DNA from: an uncultured Leptolyngbyaceae cyanobacterium
GTDB lineage: Bacteria; Cyanobacteriota; Cyanobacteriia; Leptolyngbyales; Leptolyngbyaceae
Assembly (NCBI GenBank): GCA_938023035.1
Contig: CALIDI010000021.1
Span: 1 to 64,000, forward strand
Reading direction: 5' to 3'
Length of the DNA: 64,000 bases
Under the pieces are notes generated by a model. It saw only the letters and a program-made list of their open reading frames with translations, did not search any database and was not told the DNA's origin. Of this stretch, positions 1 to 8,023 are shown piece by piece (position 1 is the first letter of the stretch; every line of letters begins with the position of its first letter). A program made the translations under genes and the position numbers.

Positions 1-286
1 GAGGCAAGCAACACGAGCCGCGGGCATTGAAAAGCGGGTCAATTGTCATACGTTTCGCTATAGTTTTGCGACGCATTTATTGCAGAATGGCTATGATATT
101 CGCACGGTGCAAGAGTTGCTGGGCCACAAGGATGTGAAGACAACCATGATTTACACCCACGTGCTGAATCGGGGTGGATGGGGGGGCGGAGTCCGTTGGA
201 TGGGTGAGGCAAGGGGTGGGGGCGATCGCGCCTTGAAGTCACCATCGCTCAGCATCGTGACCCACCGGATGGATAGAAACCAATAG
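1..286 (+). CDS. Integron-type tyrosine recombinase, C-terminal end (partial)
   Basis: The reading frame enters from the left edge and stops at TAG 284-286, so only the C-terminal catalytic part is seen. Three active-site landmarks of tyrosine recombinases are in order: [10 protein letters not shown] (His-x-x-Arg), [10 protein letters not shown] (second His/Trp-box position) and [11 protein letters not shown] (nucleophilic Tyr in IYTH). The string from [17 protein letters not shown] to YTHVLNRGG matches the IntI/integron-integrase branch and its stand-alone relatives better than XerC/D. The tail after VLNRGG is glycine-rich and carries a HIP1 site, and it does not resemble the usual GVRSPLD ending, so the 3' end may have drifted. 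The attI site and any cassettes would lie to the left, outside the window. Whether the full protein has the extra integron-specific domain cannot be judged here. Confidence 0.85.
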   Translation, partial: RQATRAAGIEKRVNCHTFRYSFATHLLQNGYDIRTVQELLGHKDVKTTMIYTHVLNRGGWGGGVRWMGEARGGGDRALKSPSLSIVTHRMDRNQ

Positions 287-418
287 GCAGGCATTGTTTT
301 CAGAATGCTGCGCCAGTGCTTTCACAGATAGGGATATTGGGCAAATTATTCGGTATTAAACCTATCTCAAATTTAATTGGACAGTCTGTTAACCAGGGTT
401 TAACAGGTCGGGATTACC

Positions 419-470
419 AGAAAGTTGATTCGACTTAAATGATGGGAGCTATAACCCATCAAAACTTTCT
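419..470. terminator. Two-tier hairpin between convergent genes
   Basis: The outer stem AGAAAGTT (419-426) pairs with AACTTTCT (463-470). The inner stem TGATGGG (440-446) pairs with CCCATCA (455-461). It lies between the 3' ends of the recombinase (+) and psb32 (-), where a bidirectional terminator is expected. There is no strong T-tract on either side, so the function is inferred from position and pairing. Confidence 0.45.
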
Positions 471-481
471 TGGATGCAGCA

Positions 482-1342
482 TTATGCCTCAGGGGCATTA
501 GGAGAGCGATTAAACCCAGGAATTAGATAAGCCACTAACGCCCCGGCCAGAAAGCCACTGATATTGCGGAAGAGTGGAAGCCAGTCGCTAGTGCGTGTAA
601 TCACCGGGGCAACGCCAAAGGCAACAAATAGAATGCCCCACAGCGGCGAGAAGATCAGTGCCCATTGCCAGGCGAATGCCTGCCCCGGCTTGCGCGGATG
701 GGCCGCAAAGCCGCAGATTACACCGCCCAATACCGATGTGACCAAGGTTAAAATCCACTGCTCCTGGGGTAATCCTGGAACAACCTGACACCCTCCCTGG
801 CGGAGGCAGGTTTTTACCGCTTCTAGCGCGCCGAGAATTGCGCCCTCTTCGCCGTTTTCGCGTACATAGTACTGATTGCCGTAGCGCGTCTGCAACTCAA
901 TCCAGAAGGTACGTGGCATTAAGGGGTAAAAGGCGTCGCCCACACTGAAGTTGAGCAGGTTGCCGCCTCGCTGGTCGGCCACTAGCAGCAGGCTATGGTC
1001 ATCTAGCCCCCAGTAGTTTTTTACGGCGATGCCAGGAGTCCGGTCAAATTGGGTGAGTACTCGTAGTTTCCAACCAGTTTCTTGTTCAAAGGCCTCTAAA
1101 TCTCTGGCCAGCGCCTCTTCTTCACCGCTGGGCAGTGCTTTGGCTAAGTCAATGACTGGGGTTTGCTTATCGGGCAAAAGGTCGGGATTGTTAAAGGCCA
1201 TTGCCATCGACGTGTGGGGTGCGATCGCCACAGGTAGCAGCCAAAACAGACAAACAGCAAGAAGCCCGACCAGGAAATACTTTGACCTAGCTAGACTAGC
1301 TAACGCTGATCGCCCACGCTCCCAAAATTTAAAGTCCGACAT
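482..1342 (-). CDS. psb32: Psb32-like TPM-domain thylakoid protein
   Basis: This 286-residue protein has an N-terminal hydrophobic segment (about residues 23-41), a lumenal TPM (TLP18.3/Psb32/MOLO-1) domain at about 58-190, and two or three C-terminal membrane segments (about 200-275). The TPM domain opens with the typical VIDLAKALPSGEEEALARDL stretch and has the HSLLLVADQRGGN core. In cyanobacteria this architecture is Psb32, which protects photosystem II and helps its repair in high light; the plant counterpart is TLP18.3. The start ATG at 1342 puts the hydrophobic segment at the usual place. It lies 101 bases downstream of the ATG of the next minus-strand gene's stop region and has its own leader (1343-1511), so it is probably transcribed separately. 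TPM domains are common, so the Psb32 name rests on the membrane layout and the host. Confidence 0.8.
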   Translation of the reverse strand: MSDFKFWERGRSALASLARSKYFLVGLLAVCLFWLLPVAIAPHTSMAMAFNNPDLLPDKQTPVIDLAKALPSGEEEALARDLEAFEQETGWKLRVLTQFDRTPGIAVKNYWGLDDHSLLLVADQRGGNLLNFSVGDAFYPLMPRTFWIELQTRYGNQYYVRENGEEGAILGALEAVKTCLRQGGCQVVPGLPQEQWILTLVTSVLGGVICGFAAHPRKPGQAFAWQWALIFSPLWGILFVAFGVAPVITRTSDWLPLFRNISGFLAGALVAYLIPGFNRSPNAPEA

Positions 1343-1511
1343 ATTAGCCTTGCCCGTAATGTGTGGAGTAGAGACTGCAATGACTGAGAAGTACGTAATG
1401 TTTCTTTACACTTTTACATCTTAGTCTAATCTTAAGAATCTATTGTTATGGGGTCAATAGTCAGGCGGCGATTTCTGGGGCTGATAACCTCAAAAGGAGC
1501 GAGTCGGAGGT

Positions 1512-2444
1512 TTAATCGCCATCTCTATGACTAAGGCAGGGAGCAAGGGTGGCAACAACGGCCTGGGCGATCGCCTCCAAATCGTAGCCGCCCTCTAAGC
1601 CAAACATAATTTTGCGAGTCACTTGTAAGCAGTAGCGACTCAGGGTTCCATAATCCTGAGGGTGCAACAAAATGCGTGAGAGCGGATCTGCTGCTGCCGC
1701 ATCATAACCCGCACTGACAATCAATAAGTCGGGGGCAACCTGGTTTAAGAAGGGTATCACCTTTTGCTCAAAGGCGTGTTGATAGTCGCTCAGGGTACTG
1801 CCCGGTGACATTGGCAAATTCAGAACGTTCTGATGGTGGCCTTGGTCGGTTGCTTTGCCTGTTCCTGGGTAGTTAGGAAACTCATGTAACGAGCAATAGG
1901 CAATCTGCGGATTAGCCTCAACCAGGTTTTGAGTACCATTGCCATGGTGCACATCCCAATCTAAAATTGCGACCCGCTGAATGCCCGGTTGTGCTAAAGC
2001 ATAATAGGCGGCGATCGCCGCATTTGAGAAAATGCAAAACCCCATACCTGCATTTTTGACCGCATGGTGCCCCGGAGGGCGTGCCAGTACAAATGCCGGT
2101 TCGCCCCGTTGCAACACGCGCTCAACCCCATCTAACCAGGCGCTAACTGCGAGCAGGGCCACCTCATAGCTGCGGGCTGAAATTGGTGTATCCCTATCTA
2201 AGTAACCGCCGCCTCGATTGGCAAGTAAGCGCACCCCGTTGACATAAGCAGGGTCATGAACCTTTTGGATGGTACTCAAAATGGGCCGTTGCTCAGGAGG
2301 GGTAGGCCGTTGCCAATCAATTTTTTGACTCCAGGCCACCTGCTCCAGAGCCGTCTTGATCGCCGTCAGACGTTCTGGCCGCTCCGGATGAAAAATGCCC
2401 GTATCGTGCATTAAGAACTCATCGGAGTAAATCACAGGCAACAT
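1512..2444 (-). CDS. Histone deacetylase-fold amidohydrolase
   Basis: Class II histone-deacetylase superfamily, the group that includes AcuC and acetylpolyamine amidohydrolases; a Zn-dependent deacylase of about 310 residues. Seen: the N-terminal HPERPERL motif, RPPGHHA with the tandem active-site histidines, DWDVHHGNGTQ with the Asp and His metal ligands, SAGYDAAAADP with the third ligand Asp, and a C-terminal GLEGGYDL that supplies the catalytic Tyr. All catalytic residues are present, so the enzyme should be active. Substrate is unknown; cyanobacteria lack histones, and acetylated lysines or polyamines are the usual guesses. Start: a longer frame begins at TTG 2453, but ATG 2444 has GAGGA ten bases upstream, while the same GAGGA is too close to the TTG. 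The chosen product is 310 residues. Confidence 0.88.
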   Translation of the reverse strand: MLPVIYSDEFLMHDTGIFHPERPERLTAIKTALEQVAWSQKIDWQRPTPPEQRPILSTIQKVHDPAYVNGVRLLANRGGGYLDRDTPISARSYEVALLAVSAWLDGVERVLQRGEPAFVLARPPGHHAVKNAGMGFCIFSNAAIAAYYALAQPGIQRVAILDWDVHHGNGTQNLVEANPQIAYCSLHEFPNYPGTGKATDQGHHQNVLNLPMSPGSTLSDYQHAFEQKVIPFLNQVAPDLLIVSAGYDAAAADPLSRILLHPQDYGTLSRYCLQVTRKIMFGLEGGYDLEAIAQAVVATLAPCLSHRDGD

Positions 2445-2583
2445 AGGGCACAATTCCTCAACCAGGTTTGGGGTTTCCTATCCTAATGATGATTTCCGGC
2501 TAACCACGACGCAACTTGAATTCACCCGATATTCACGTCAGAATAGTCTTATCACAAATCTTTGTAGAACTTGACCTTCAGTA

Positions 2584-3843
2584 ATGTCTACTGTGCTTCA
2601 TTACCCCCAATCTCAGCTCCAACCCCGCGATCCGGTTGGCCTTGACTATGACCTTGTAATCGTCGGTGGAGGGCTGGTGGGGTTAACGTTGGCGGCGGCG
2701 CTTCGGCACTCCCAACTAAAGGTGCTGGTGGTTGAGGCCCAGCCCACTTCTGTGGCCGCAATGAAGGGTCAAGCTTACCATATCAATTTGCTTTCCAGCC
2801 ATATTTTTGCGGAGATTGGGGTGTGGCCAGCAATGCGACCGGGGGTTAATCCGATTCGGGAGATTCACCTTTCTGATGGTGATTATGCCGGCAAGGTGCA
2901 ATTTACCCTAGCGGATTTGCAATCCGACGTTTTAGGCTATGTGGCCGAGCATCGAGTTTTGCTGGCAGCACTGCAACAGTTTATCCAGAACTGCGCCAGT
3001 GTGACCTATCTTTGCCCAGCGGAGTTGGTGAATACGAACTATAGTGCTGACGAGGTTGAGCTGACCCTGAAAACTCAGGAGCAGACTCAGATTGTGAGAA
3101 CTCAGTTGCTCGTTGCGGCTGATGGGGCGCGCTCGCCGATTCGCCAGAGTGCTGGAATTGTCACAGCCGGCTGGCAGTATGGGCAAGCCTGCGTGGTGGC
3201 CTTTATCAAGCCAGAAAAATCCCACCAGGACATTGCCTATGAGCGGTTTCAGACCGAGGGTCCCTTTGCGATTTTGCCCCTACCCGATAATCTTTGCCGG
3301 ATTGTGTGGACGGCCCCTAAAGAGGAAGCAGTTGCGATCGCCCAATTGGATGAGACTGCTTTTCTCAGCCGTCTAAAGCAGCGCTATGGCGATCAAATGG
3401 GTGAACTAGAAATGGTGGGACAGCGGTTTGTCTTTCCGGTGCAGTTGAAACACAGCCTCCGGTACACCCAGCCACGGCTGGCTTTGATTGGGGATGCCGC
3501 CCACTGTTGCCACCCGGTTGGGGGCCAGGGAATTAATCTGGGCTTTCGGGATGCGGCGGCCCTAGCAGAGGTGGTGCTCTCAGCCCATCGTCAGGGAGAA
3601 GACTTGGGCGCTCCGCAGGTGCTGCGGCGGTACGAACAATGGCGCAAATTGGAGAATCTGACGATTCTTGGATTTACAGATTTATTGAATCGTCTCTTTT
3701 CCAATTCCTGGGTGCCTTTAGTGTGGTTCCGCCGCCTTGGGTTGCAGGCTCTCCGCCACATCCCCCTGGCCCGCAGCATTGCGCTTCGGCTGATGGTTGG
3801 TTTGCTAGGGAGACGCCCCCGATTGAGCGAGATCGAAGTCTAA
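2584..3843 (+). CDS. UbiH/COQ6-family FAD-dependent hydroxylase
   Basis: A 419-residue flavoprotein monooxygenase. The Rossmann motif VIVGGGLVGLTLAAAL is at about residues 23-38, the NAD(P)H/FAD motif ADGARSPIRQ at about 179-188, and the second FAD motif IGDAAHCCHPVGGQGINLG at about 301-319. The GGQGINLG signature and length place it in the UbiH/UbiF/COQ6 group that hydroxylates ubiquinone rings. Cyanobacteria make plastoquinone and not ubiquinone, so the substrate is probably another prenylated quinone or an aromatic compound; this is inference. The ATG at 2584 is chosen because the next ATG is past the FAD motif. It is divergent from the deacetylase gene over a 139-base space (2445-2583). 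Confidence 0.87.
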   Translation: MSTVLHYPQSQLQPRDPVGLDYDLVIVGGGLVGLTLAAALRHSQLKVLVVEAQPTSVAAMKGQAYHINLLSSHIFAEIGVWPAMRPGVNPIREIHLSDGDYAGKVQFTLADLQSDVLGYVAEHRVLLAALQQFIQNCASVTYLCPAELVNTNYSADEVELTLKTQEQTQIVRTQLLVAADGARSPIRQSAGIVTAGWQYGQACVVAFIKPEKSHQDIAYERFQTEGPFAILPLPDNLCRIVWTAPKEEAVAIAQLDETAFLSRLKQRYGDQMGELEMVGQRFVFPVQLKHSLRYTQPRLALIGDAAHCCHPVGGQGINLGFRDAAALAEVVLSAHRQGEDLGAPQVLRRYEQWRKLENLTILGFTDLLNRLFSNSWVPLVWFRRLGLQALRHIPLARSIALRLMVGLLGRRPRLSEIEV

Positions 3844-3945
3844 CACCAATAGCGACTGCGCTAGGCGACAAGAAGGCTGTAGTTCCTGTCGTTGCAATTT
3901 TGACTGCCGAGTCCTTTTGAAACGCCCTCTCAAAGGCTACAACAA

Positions 3946-4018
<73 letters not shown>

Positions 4019-4307
4019 CTGTCATTATAATCGTAGGTGCGTTTAGAACCTTTGGTTATCAGATTAACGCATTCCCAAAGGGATTGTAAGCTAGGAATGC
4101 GGCGATTGCCCTGACCAGTTCTTAGCAGGACGTACGCTAAAAACAGCGTTGGGGATGTACACTGACAGTCAATCCCATTGATTGGAATTGACTCAGGTTT
4201 GAATCATCCCCTAGAGGTTGGCTCTTGCTCTTATCCCCGAGCGATCGCGCCCCTGACTTTACTTGGCAAAATTGCAGTTGTCTGTTCTAGCGAATCTCAT
4301 CAGTCCC

Positions 4308-4973
4308 ATGTTTATATTAAAGCGGCAGGATGTTGAAATATCGAGTGTTCAGCACCCCAAACGGGATCAGCAGATTCCGATCCTGACGTATCAGGGGCAA
4401 ACATTTCGCTTGATTAACGTTTTCAATGCTAGCCAGGAAGAAGAAGCTAAAGCTTTTTGGCGCGACTTGACCGATAATCAGGGCAAAGCCTGCGTTCTGC
4501 TAGAAGAACCGGAACGCTATAGCGTTTGGGGTAAAATTCGGCTAGATCAGATCGCCAACGAGCCAGATGCAGGGGGAGCCTCAGTGCCACCGGCCTACGT
4601 GCGGTCGAGTTTGCTCATGTTGCAGGGTGTATTTATTGATATTGAAGATTTGCTTGGCGGGCGGCAAGCGGGGCTGTTTCAAAAAGACATTGCAGAAGTG
4701 TTTAAGCAATGGCATTTTCCCCAGGCTGAATCGGCGGAGGCGGTTAAGTCATTGCTAGAACTCGATCCAATCAATACGGCGCAGTTGCCCCATTGGGAAG
4801 AGCACCACCTCAATACGCTGCTGCAAGAGTTGCATCGCCTGGGTAAGGCTTACTTCGGCAATACCTCCTTTGTTGAGCGGGCAGTGGATATGTTGCAAGA
4901 TCTGTCGGATAGCGATCGCAGCCAATTTCAAAGCTGGTTAAACCGCTCTCCCCTGGGAAAGTTATGGCGTTAA
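4308..4973 (+). CDS. Conserved cyanobacterial protein of unknown function
   Basis: A soluble protein of 221 residues with no signal peptide or membrane segment. The N-terminal FILKRQDVEISSVQHPKRDQ stretch, followed by a QTFRLI strand, a central KACVLLEEPERYSVWGKI segment and an all-helical C-terminal half, looks like a conserved family restricted to cyanobacteria (I associate it with proteins labelled Npun_F0813, from memory). The open frame extends to TTG 4263, but the 15 extra residues begin mid-sequence, and ATG 4308 opens the recognisable N-terminus, so that start is preferred. No good ribosome-binding site precedes either. The next gene follows after about 150 bases. No catalytic motif is visible and no function is proposed. 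Confidence 0.8.
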   Translation: MFILKRQDVEISSVQHPKRDQQIPILTYQGQTFRLINVFNASQEEEAKAFWRDLTDNQGKACVLLEEPERYSVWGKIRLDQIANEPDAGGASVPPAYVRSSLLMLQGVFIDIEDLLGGRQAGLFQKDIAEVFKQWHFPQAESAEAVKSLLELDPINTAQLPHWEEHHLNTLLQELHRLGKAYFGNTSFVERAVDMLQDLSDSDRSQFQSWLNRSPLGKLWR

Positions 4974-5122
4974 CTCCTGGGCATAAAGAAATGTTTGGTT
5001 TTAGCGGAATTCCTGTTTAATTCCGATAGGTTTTGGTTAGGATTCGTTGTTGCTCGGGGCTTCAATCCCGATCTGATACCTGGCTCAACCCTATTGCCCT
5101 GCTGTACGATGGGAGGCATCCC

Positions 5123-6154
5123 TTGGATAAATCGACAAACTCTAAACCAGCGCTTTCTGTTCAAACCATTGTTCTGTTAGCCGTCACTTGGGCAGTGCTG
5201 GCCCTACTCTTCTTTTTGCTGTTTAGCGCCACCCCTCCTGGCCAGGATCGCCCCTTCTGGTACTCTCTTGGCACCTGGATTTTTGAGCAAGTCTCCTATT
5301 TTACTGCCTTCTTGCTATGCTTACGGAACTGGCTCAGTCGGCAAATTGTTAGCGGTCGTAACGTTTGGACTTGCATTGGCTTGGGGATGTTGTCCTACTT
5401 TATCGGTAATCTATTTTTCTTTCTTTGGGAAGATATTTTTGGACTACAACCTGATGTCTCGCCAGGGGATATCTTCTATGTGCTGACCTATGCGCTACTC
5501 ATTGTCGGGATGTTGCTAGCAGTGACCGCCCGCCGCCTCAACCTGGAGATTTGGCAATGGGGTATCGTTACCTTGATTGCAGCCCTAGGGATTGTGCTCG
5601 CCTGGTTTATCTCTTCTCGCACAGCTTCCGAGGTGCAACGGCCATCTCTGACCGGGGGTTACTCTGGGGCTTCGCCTGTGGTCTTGCTAGCTCAGGCACC
5701 ACCCAGCCAGCAGCATCCAGCTATCTTGCTCAACGCTGTAGCGCAGCAACCGGTTCCCGCGCTGCCAGCCCCCAAGCCAGAACCCGAAGTGTCAAAGGCC
5801 CCTGAGTGGGCACAGCAGGCGGTTGAGTTCCTTGCACCCGCCAAGCCTTTTTTTGATTGGTTTTATATCATCAGCGACATTCTCCTGTTGATCTTAGCGG
5901 CTACTCTGCTCCTTGCTTTTTGGGGAGGGCGGTTTGCCCAATCCTGGCGAATGATTGCGGCGGCAGCGGCCTGTCTCTATGTGGCGGATATCTGGTTTAA
6001 GTACGCTACTAACACCTCGAGCGAATATCAGAGCGGTAGCCTGCCGGAAGTCTTTTGGATTTTTAGTGGGGTGTTGTTTGGTATTGGGGCTGCCCTAGAA
6101 TATGACGTGTCTAGCCGCTCACGGCGGTCAGCCGGTCGAAGACGAGCAACCTAA
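5123..6154 (+). CDS. Polytopic membrane protein, unknown function
   Basis: About eight hydrophobic segments are visible: five in the first half (near residues 16-37, 55-70, 83-103, 116-135 and 143-161). A proline/alanine-rich linker of about 90 residues follows, then three more segments near the C-terminus, ending in a basic tail. The segment pattern, with Trp and aromatic residues at membrane edges, resembles the membrane sensor modules that precede signalling domains, but no kinase or cyclase domain follows here. Start: the open frame begins at TTG 5033, giving an odd cysteine- and arginine-rich leader. TTG 5123 has GGGAGG six bases upstream (5111-5116) and gives a normal short N-tail of 343 residues, so it is preferred. 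It may share a transcript with the HTH gene that follows after 68 bases. Confidence 0.7.
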   Translation: MDKSTNSKPALSVQTIVLLAVTWAVLALLFFLLFSATPPGQDRPFWYSLGTWIFEQVSYFTAFLLCLRNWLSRQIVSGRNVWTCIGLGMLSYFIGNLFFFLWEDIFGLQPDVSPGDIFYVLTYALLIVGMLLAVTARRLNLEIWQWGIVTLIAALGIVLAWFISSRTASEVQRPSLTGGYSGASPVVLLAQAPPSQQHPAILLNAVAQQPVPALPAPKPEPEVSKAPEWAQQAVEFLAPAKPFFDWFYIISDILLLILAATLLLAFWGGRFAQSWRMIAAAAACLYVADIWFKYATNTSSEYQSGSLPEVFWIFSGVLFGIGAALEYDVSSRSRRSAGRRRAT

Positions 6155-6222
6155 TTGGCTCAATGCGGTGTGATCCCTGGAGATTCGACTTAGAATAGAG
6201 CAGGTTGACTGGGGGTAAGGGC

Positions 6223-7173
6223 ATGGGTATACGCAGGTTATCGGATGCAGAGAAGCAGGAGATTTTGGAAATTTACCGATTGCCCGGTGAAACAACTTCA
6301 ACCCTGGCGAGTCGCTTTGGCGTCAGCACTAGCACGATTAATCGAATTCTTAAGACTGGGTTTAGTGAAGCGGAATATGAAGTCTTGATTCAGCAGAAAA
6401 AACGGGGCGCGAGTGTGGCAAATGCGGTTAGCTCTGCTGAGTCAGCGGTGAGTCCGAAGGCTCCAGTCGTATCCCAGGAGCCGGATGTGCCGGTAGGATT
6501 TGTGACTCCTGCGAATGCAGTGACCCCGACGGTTAAGCGGTCGCGCAAACGCTCGTCGGCAGTGCAAGCAACTGAGGCAGAAACCGTCGTCCAGGAATCT
6601 TTATTTGGCCAAGAAGCGGCTAGCCCTTCCCTGCGAGTAGCATCTGAGAACACCTCCGAATCCTATTTGCCGACGCAGCCGGTTGAAGCATTGCAGGAAA
6701 TTGAAGCAGACCTGTTTGATCCAACTGACGAAGCCAATGAGTTGGAAGACGATCTGGATGATGACCTAGATGAGGACGACGGGGATGAGGACGACGATTT
6801 TGAAGACGATGGCTTGCCGGAATCTCCTATCTTGGTTGGACATCGCGATCGGCAGGCAACTGTGCATGTTTTACCCTTAGAGGAGGCACTCATCCCCCGG
6901 ATTTGTTACCTTGTGGTTGATCGCTTTGCTGAGTTGGTGGCCCGCCCCCTAGGTGAGTTTGGGGAACTGGGGCAAATTCCTGATGCGGAAACCATGGAAA
7001 AAACCCTGCCAGTGTTTGATAATCACCGGGTCGCCAAGCGCTTTTCTAACCCCCGTACCCAACGGGTGATTAAGTTACCCGATGGCAAGATTTTGCAAAA
7101 AGCGGCAATTCATTTACAAGCGAAGGGGATTACCCGCCTATTGATTGATGGTCAGGTTTATACCCTCAATTAA
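6223..7173 (+). CDS. HTH protein with long acidic linker
   Basis: 316 residues in three parts. Residues 1-55 form a helix-turn-helix of the transposase/Hin type (LASRFGVSTSTINRIL). Residues about 60-210 are low-complexity, first Ser/Ala/Val-rich with a basic KRSRKRSS patch, then a run of about 20 Asp/Glu near 180-205. Residues about 215-316 form a compact C-terminal domain containing VHVLPLEEALIPRICYLVVD and ending LLIDGQVYTLN. No catalytic transposase domain is present, so a DNA-binding or chromatin-like role is inferred and transposition is unlikely. Start: ATG 6223 has GGGGGTAAGG just upstream and begins right before the HTH; TTG 6205 is less likely. The acidic run explains the spurious serine-rich frame on the opposite strand. 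Confidence 0.75.
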   Translation: MGIRRLSDAEKQEILEIYRLPGETTSTLASRFGVSTSTINRILKTGFSEAEYEVLIQQKKRGASVANAVSSAESAVSPKAPVVSQEPDVPVGFVTPANAVTPTVKRSRKRSSAVQATEAETVVQESLFGQEAASPSLRVASENTSESYLPTQPVEALQEIEADLFDPTDEANELEDDLDDDLDEDDGDEDDDFEDDGLPESPILVGHRDRQATVHVLPLEEALIPRICYLVVDRFAELVARPLGEFGELGQIPDAETMEKTLPVFDNHRVAKRFSNPRTQRVIKLPDGKILQKAAIHLQAKGITRLLIDGQVYTLN

Positions 7174-7354
7174 GCGGGCTTGAGGGCCGGTTAAAAAGGC
7201 GAAGAGCTTGAAATCTGTACTGGTTGTTGATGTCTTTTGGTACTTCTACGGCCAGCAGAACTCTGGAAAGAAGAGCAATGCTGCGAAACGCGATCGCTGA
7301 TTCCGTATCCTCAGCTTGAGCTTGCAGCCTATCGTTTTTTTGGGGTTGGCTCAT
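7166..7354 (-). CDS. Possible small protein (62 residues)
   Basis: ATG at 7354 is preceded by a GGGATGGA sequence. The product has a polar N-terminus and a central hydrophobic/helical segment (AIAFRSIALLSRVLLAVEVP), and no family is recognised. It overlaps the stop of the HTH gene by 8 bases in convergent orientation. The composition is protein-like but the evidence is only an open frame with a start. Confidence 0.35.
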   Translation of the reverse strand: MSQPQKNDRLQAQAEDTESAIAFRSIALLSRVLLAVEVPKDINNQYRFQALRLFNRPSSPLN

Positions 7355-8023
7355 TCCATCCCTAGGTTAGCCCATGCTACCTTACCTATCTTTCTAGTGA
7401 TCTAGGGTTGCTGATTTTGCTGCTCGGGGGCGTCATTGCCTGCCCAGACAACTGGGATGATGCCAAATTCAAAAGCCATCCTTCTGCGATGGCAACTTTT
7501 AGCTTTTTCTATGTCTACGAGTTGCGGATCTGGCGGCTTCTGCCAGATAAAAACAGCTATGGAAGCATAGACTTAGCAACCGGGCAATAGCCACATCAGC
7601 AAGCCTACCCAGCATTGGTGATTGAGCACTGGGTTGTGTCCTAGGCTTTCTGGCTAACGCCATATCATTGCTGAGCATGAGGTTTCAATTTGTTAAGGGT
7701 TTTAGGCGAATGTAAAAACTTTCGTGATCCCCGTAATGATGAGAAATTCTACGGCGATTCTGCGATTGAATTAGAACGCACCACTCTAATTGACCGATGG
7801 ATCGTTTTTCCAGGGTTTGTGCAATGTCCTGGTTTGCAGTGAGTGTTTGGGTATTTAGCTGGGGAGATGGAACCCCTGGATGCCCTGGAGGTCGGGTGGT
7901 AGAGCAGATGCCCCGCTGACGGTCTGTGTTGCCTTTAGAAGCCTGATGTGTGATTGATGACGTGCCTGTTTGTCTGCCATTCACGGCAACAGTGCTGTTT
8001 AGCAAAGTTTCAAACCAAGTTCT
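7355..8023. other. Intergenic stretch before the GH57 gene
   Basis: No convincing gene is seen. Short open frames exist on both strands but show no family features, and their composition is not protein-like. No strong terminator or repeat copy is visible. Confidence 0.5.

Noticed and set aside
225-232. GCGATCGC octamers throughout as possible CRISPR or iteron repeats
   Set aside because: They are HIP1 sites, spread irregularly in coding and non-coding DNA as in most cyanobacteria; no regular spacing or spacers.
6663-6893. Serine-rich open frame on the minus strand
   Set aside because: It is the antisense of the Asp/Glu codon run (GAC/GAT) in the HTH protein; no start signal and no family pattern.
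7408-7590. 60-residue plus-strand open frame
   Set aside because: Composition not protein-like beyond the first hydrophobic residues, no ribosome-binding site, no recognisable family.
7685-8005. 106-residue minus-strand open frame ahead of the GH57 gene
   Set aside because: Polar, low-complexity product with no family pattern; lies in the probable leader of the GH57 gene.
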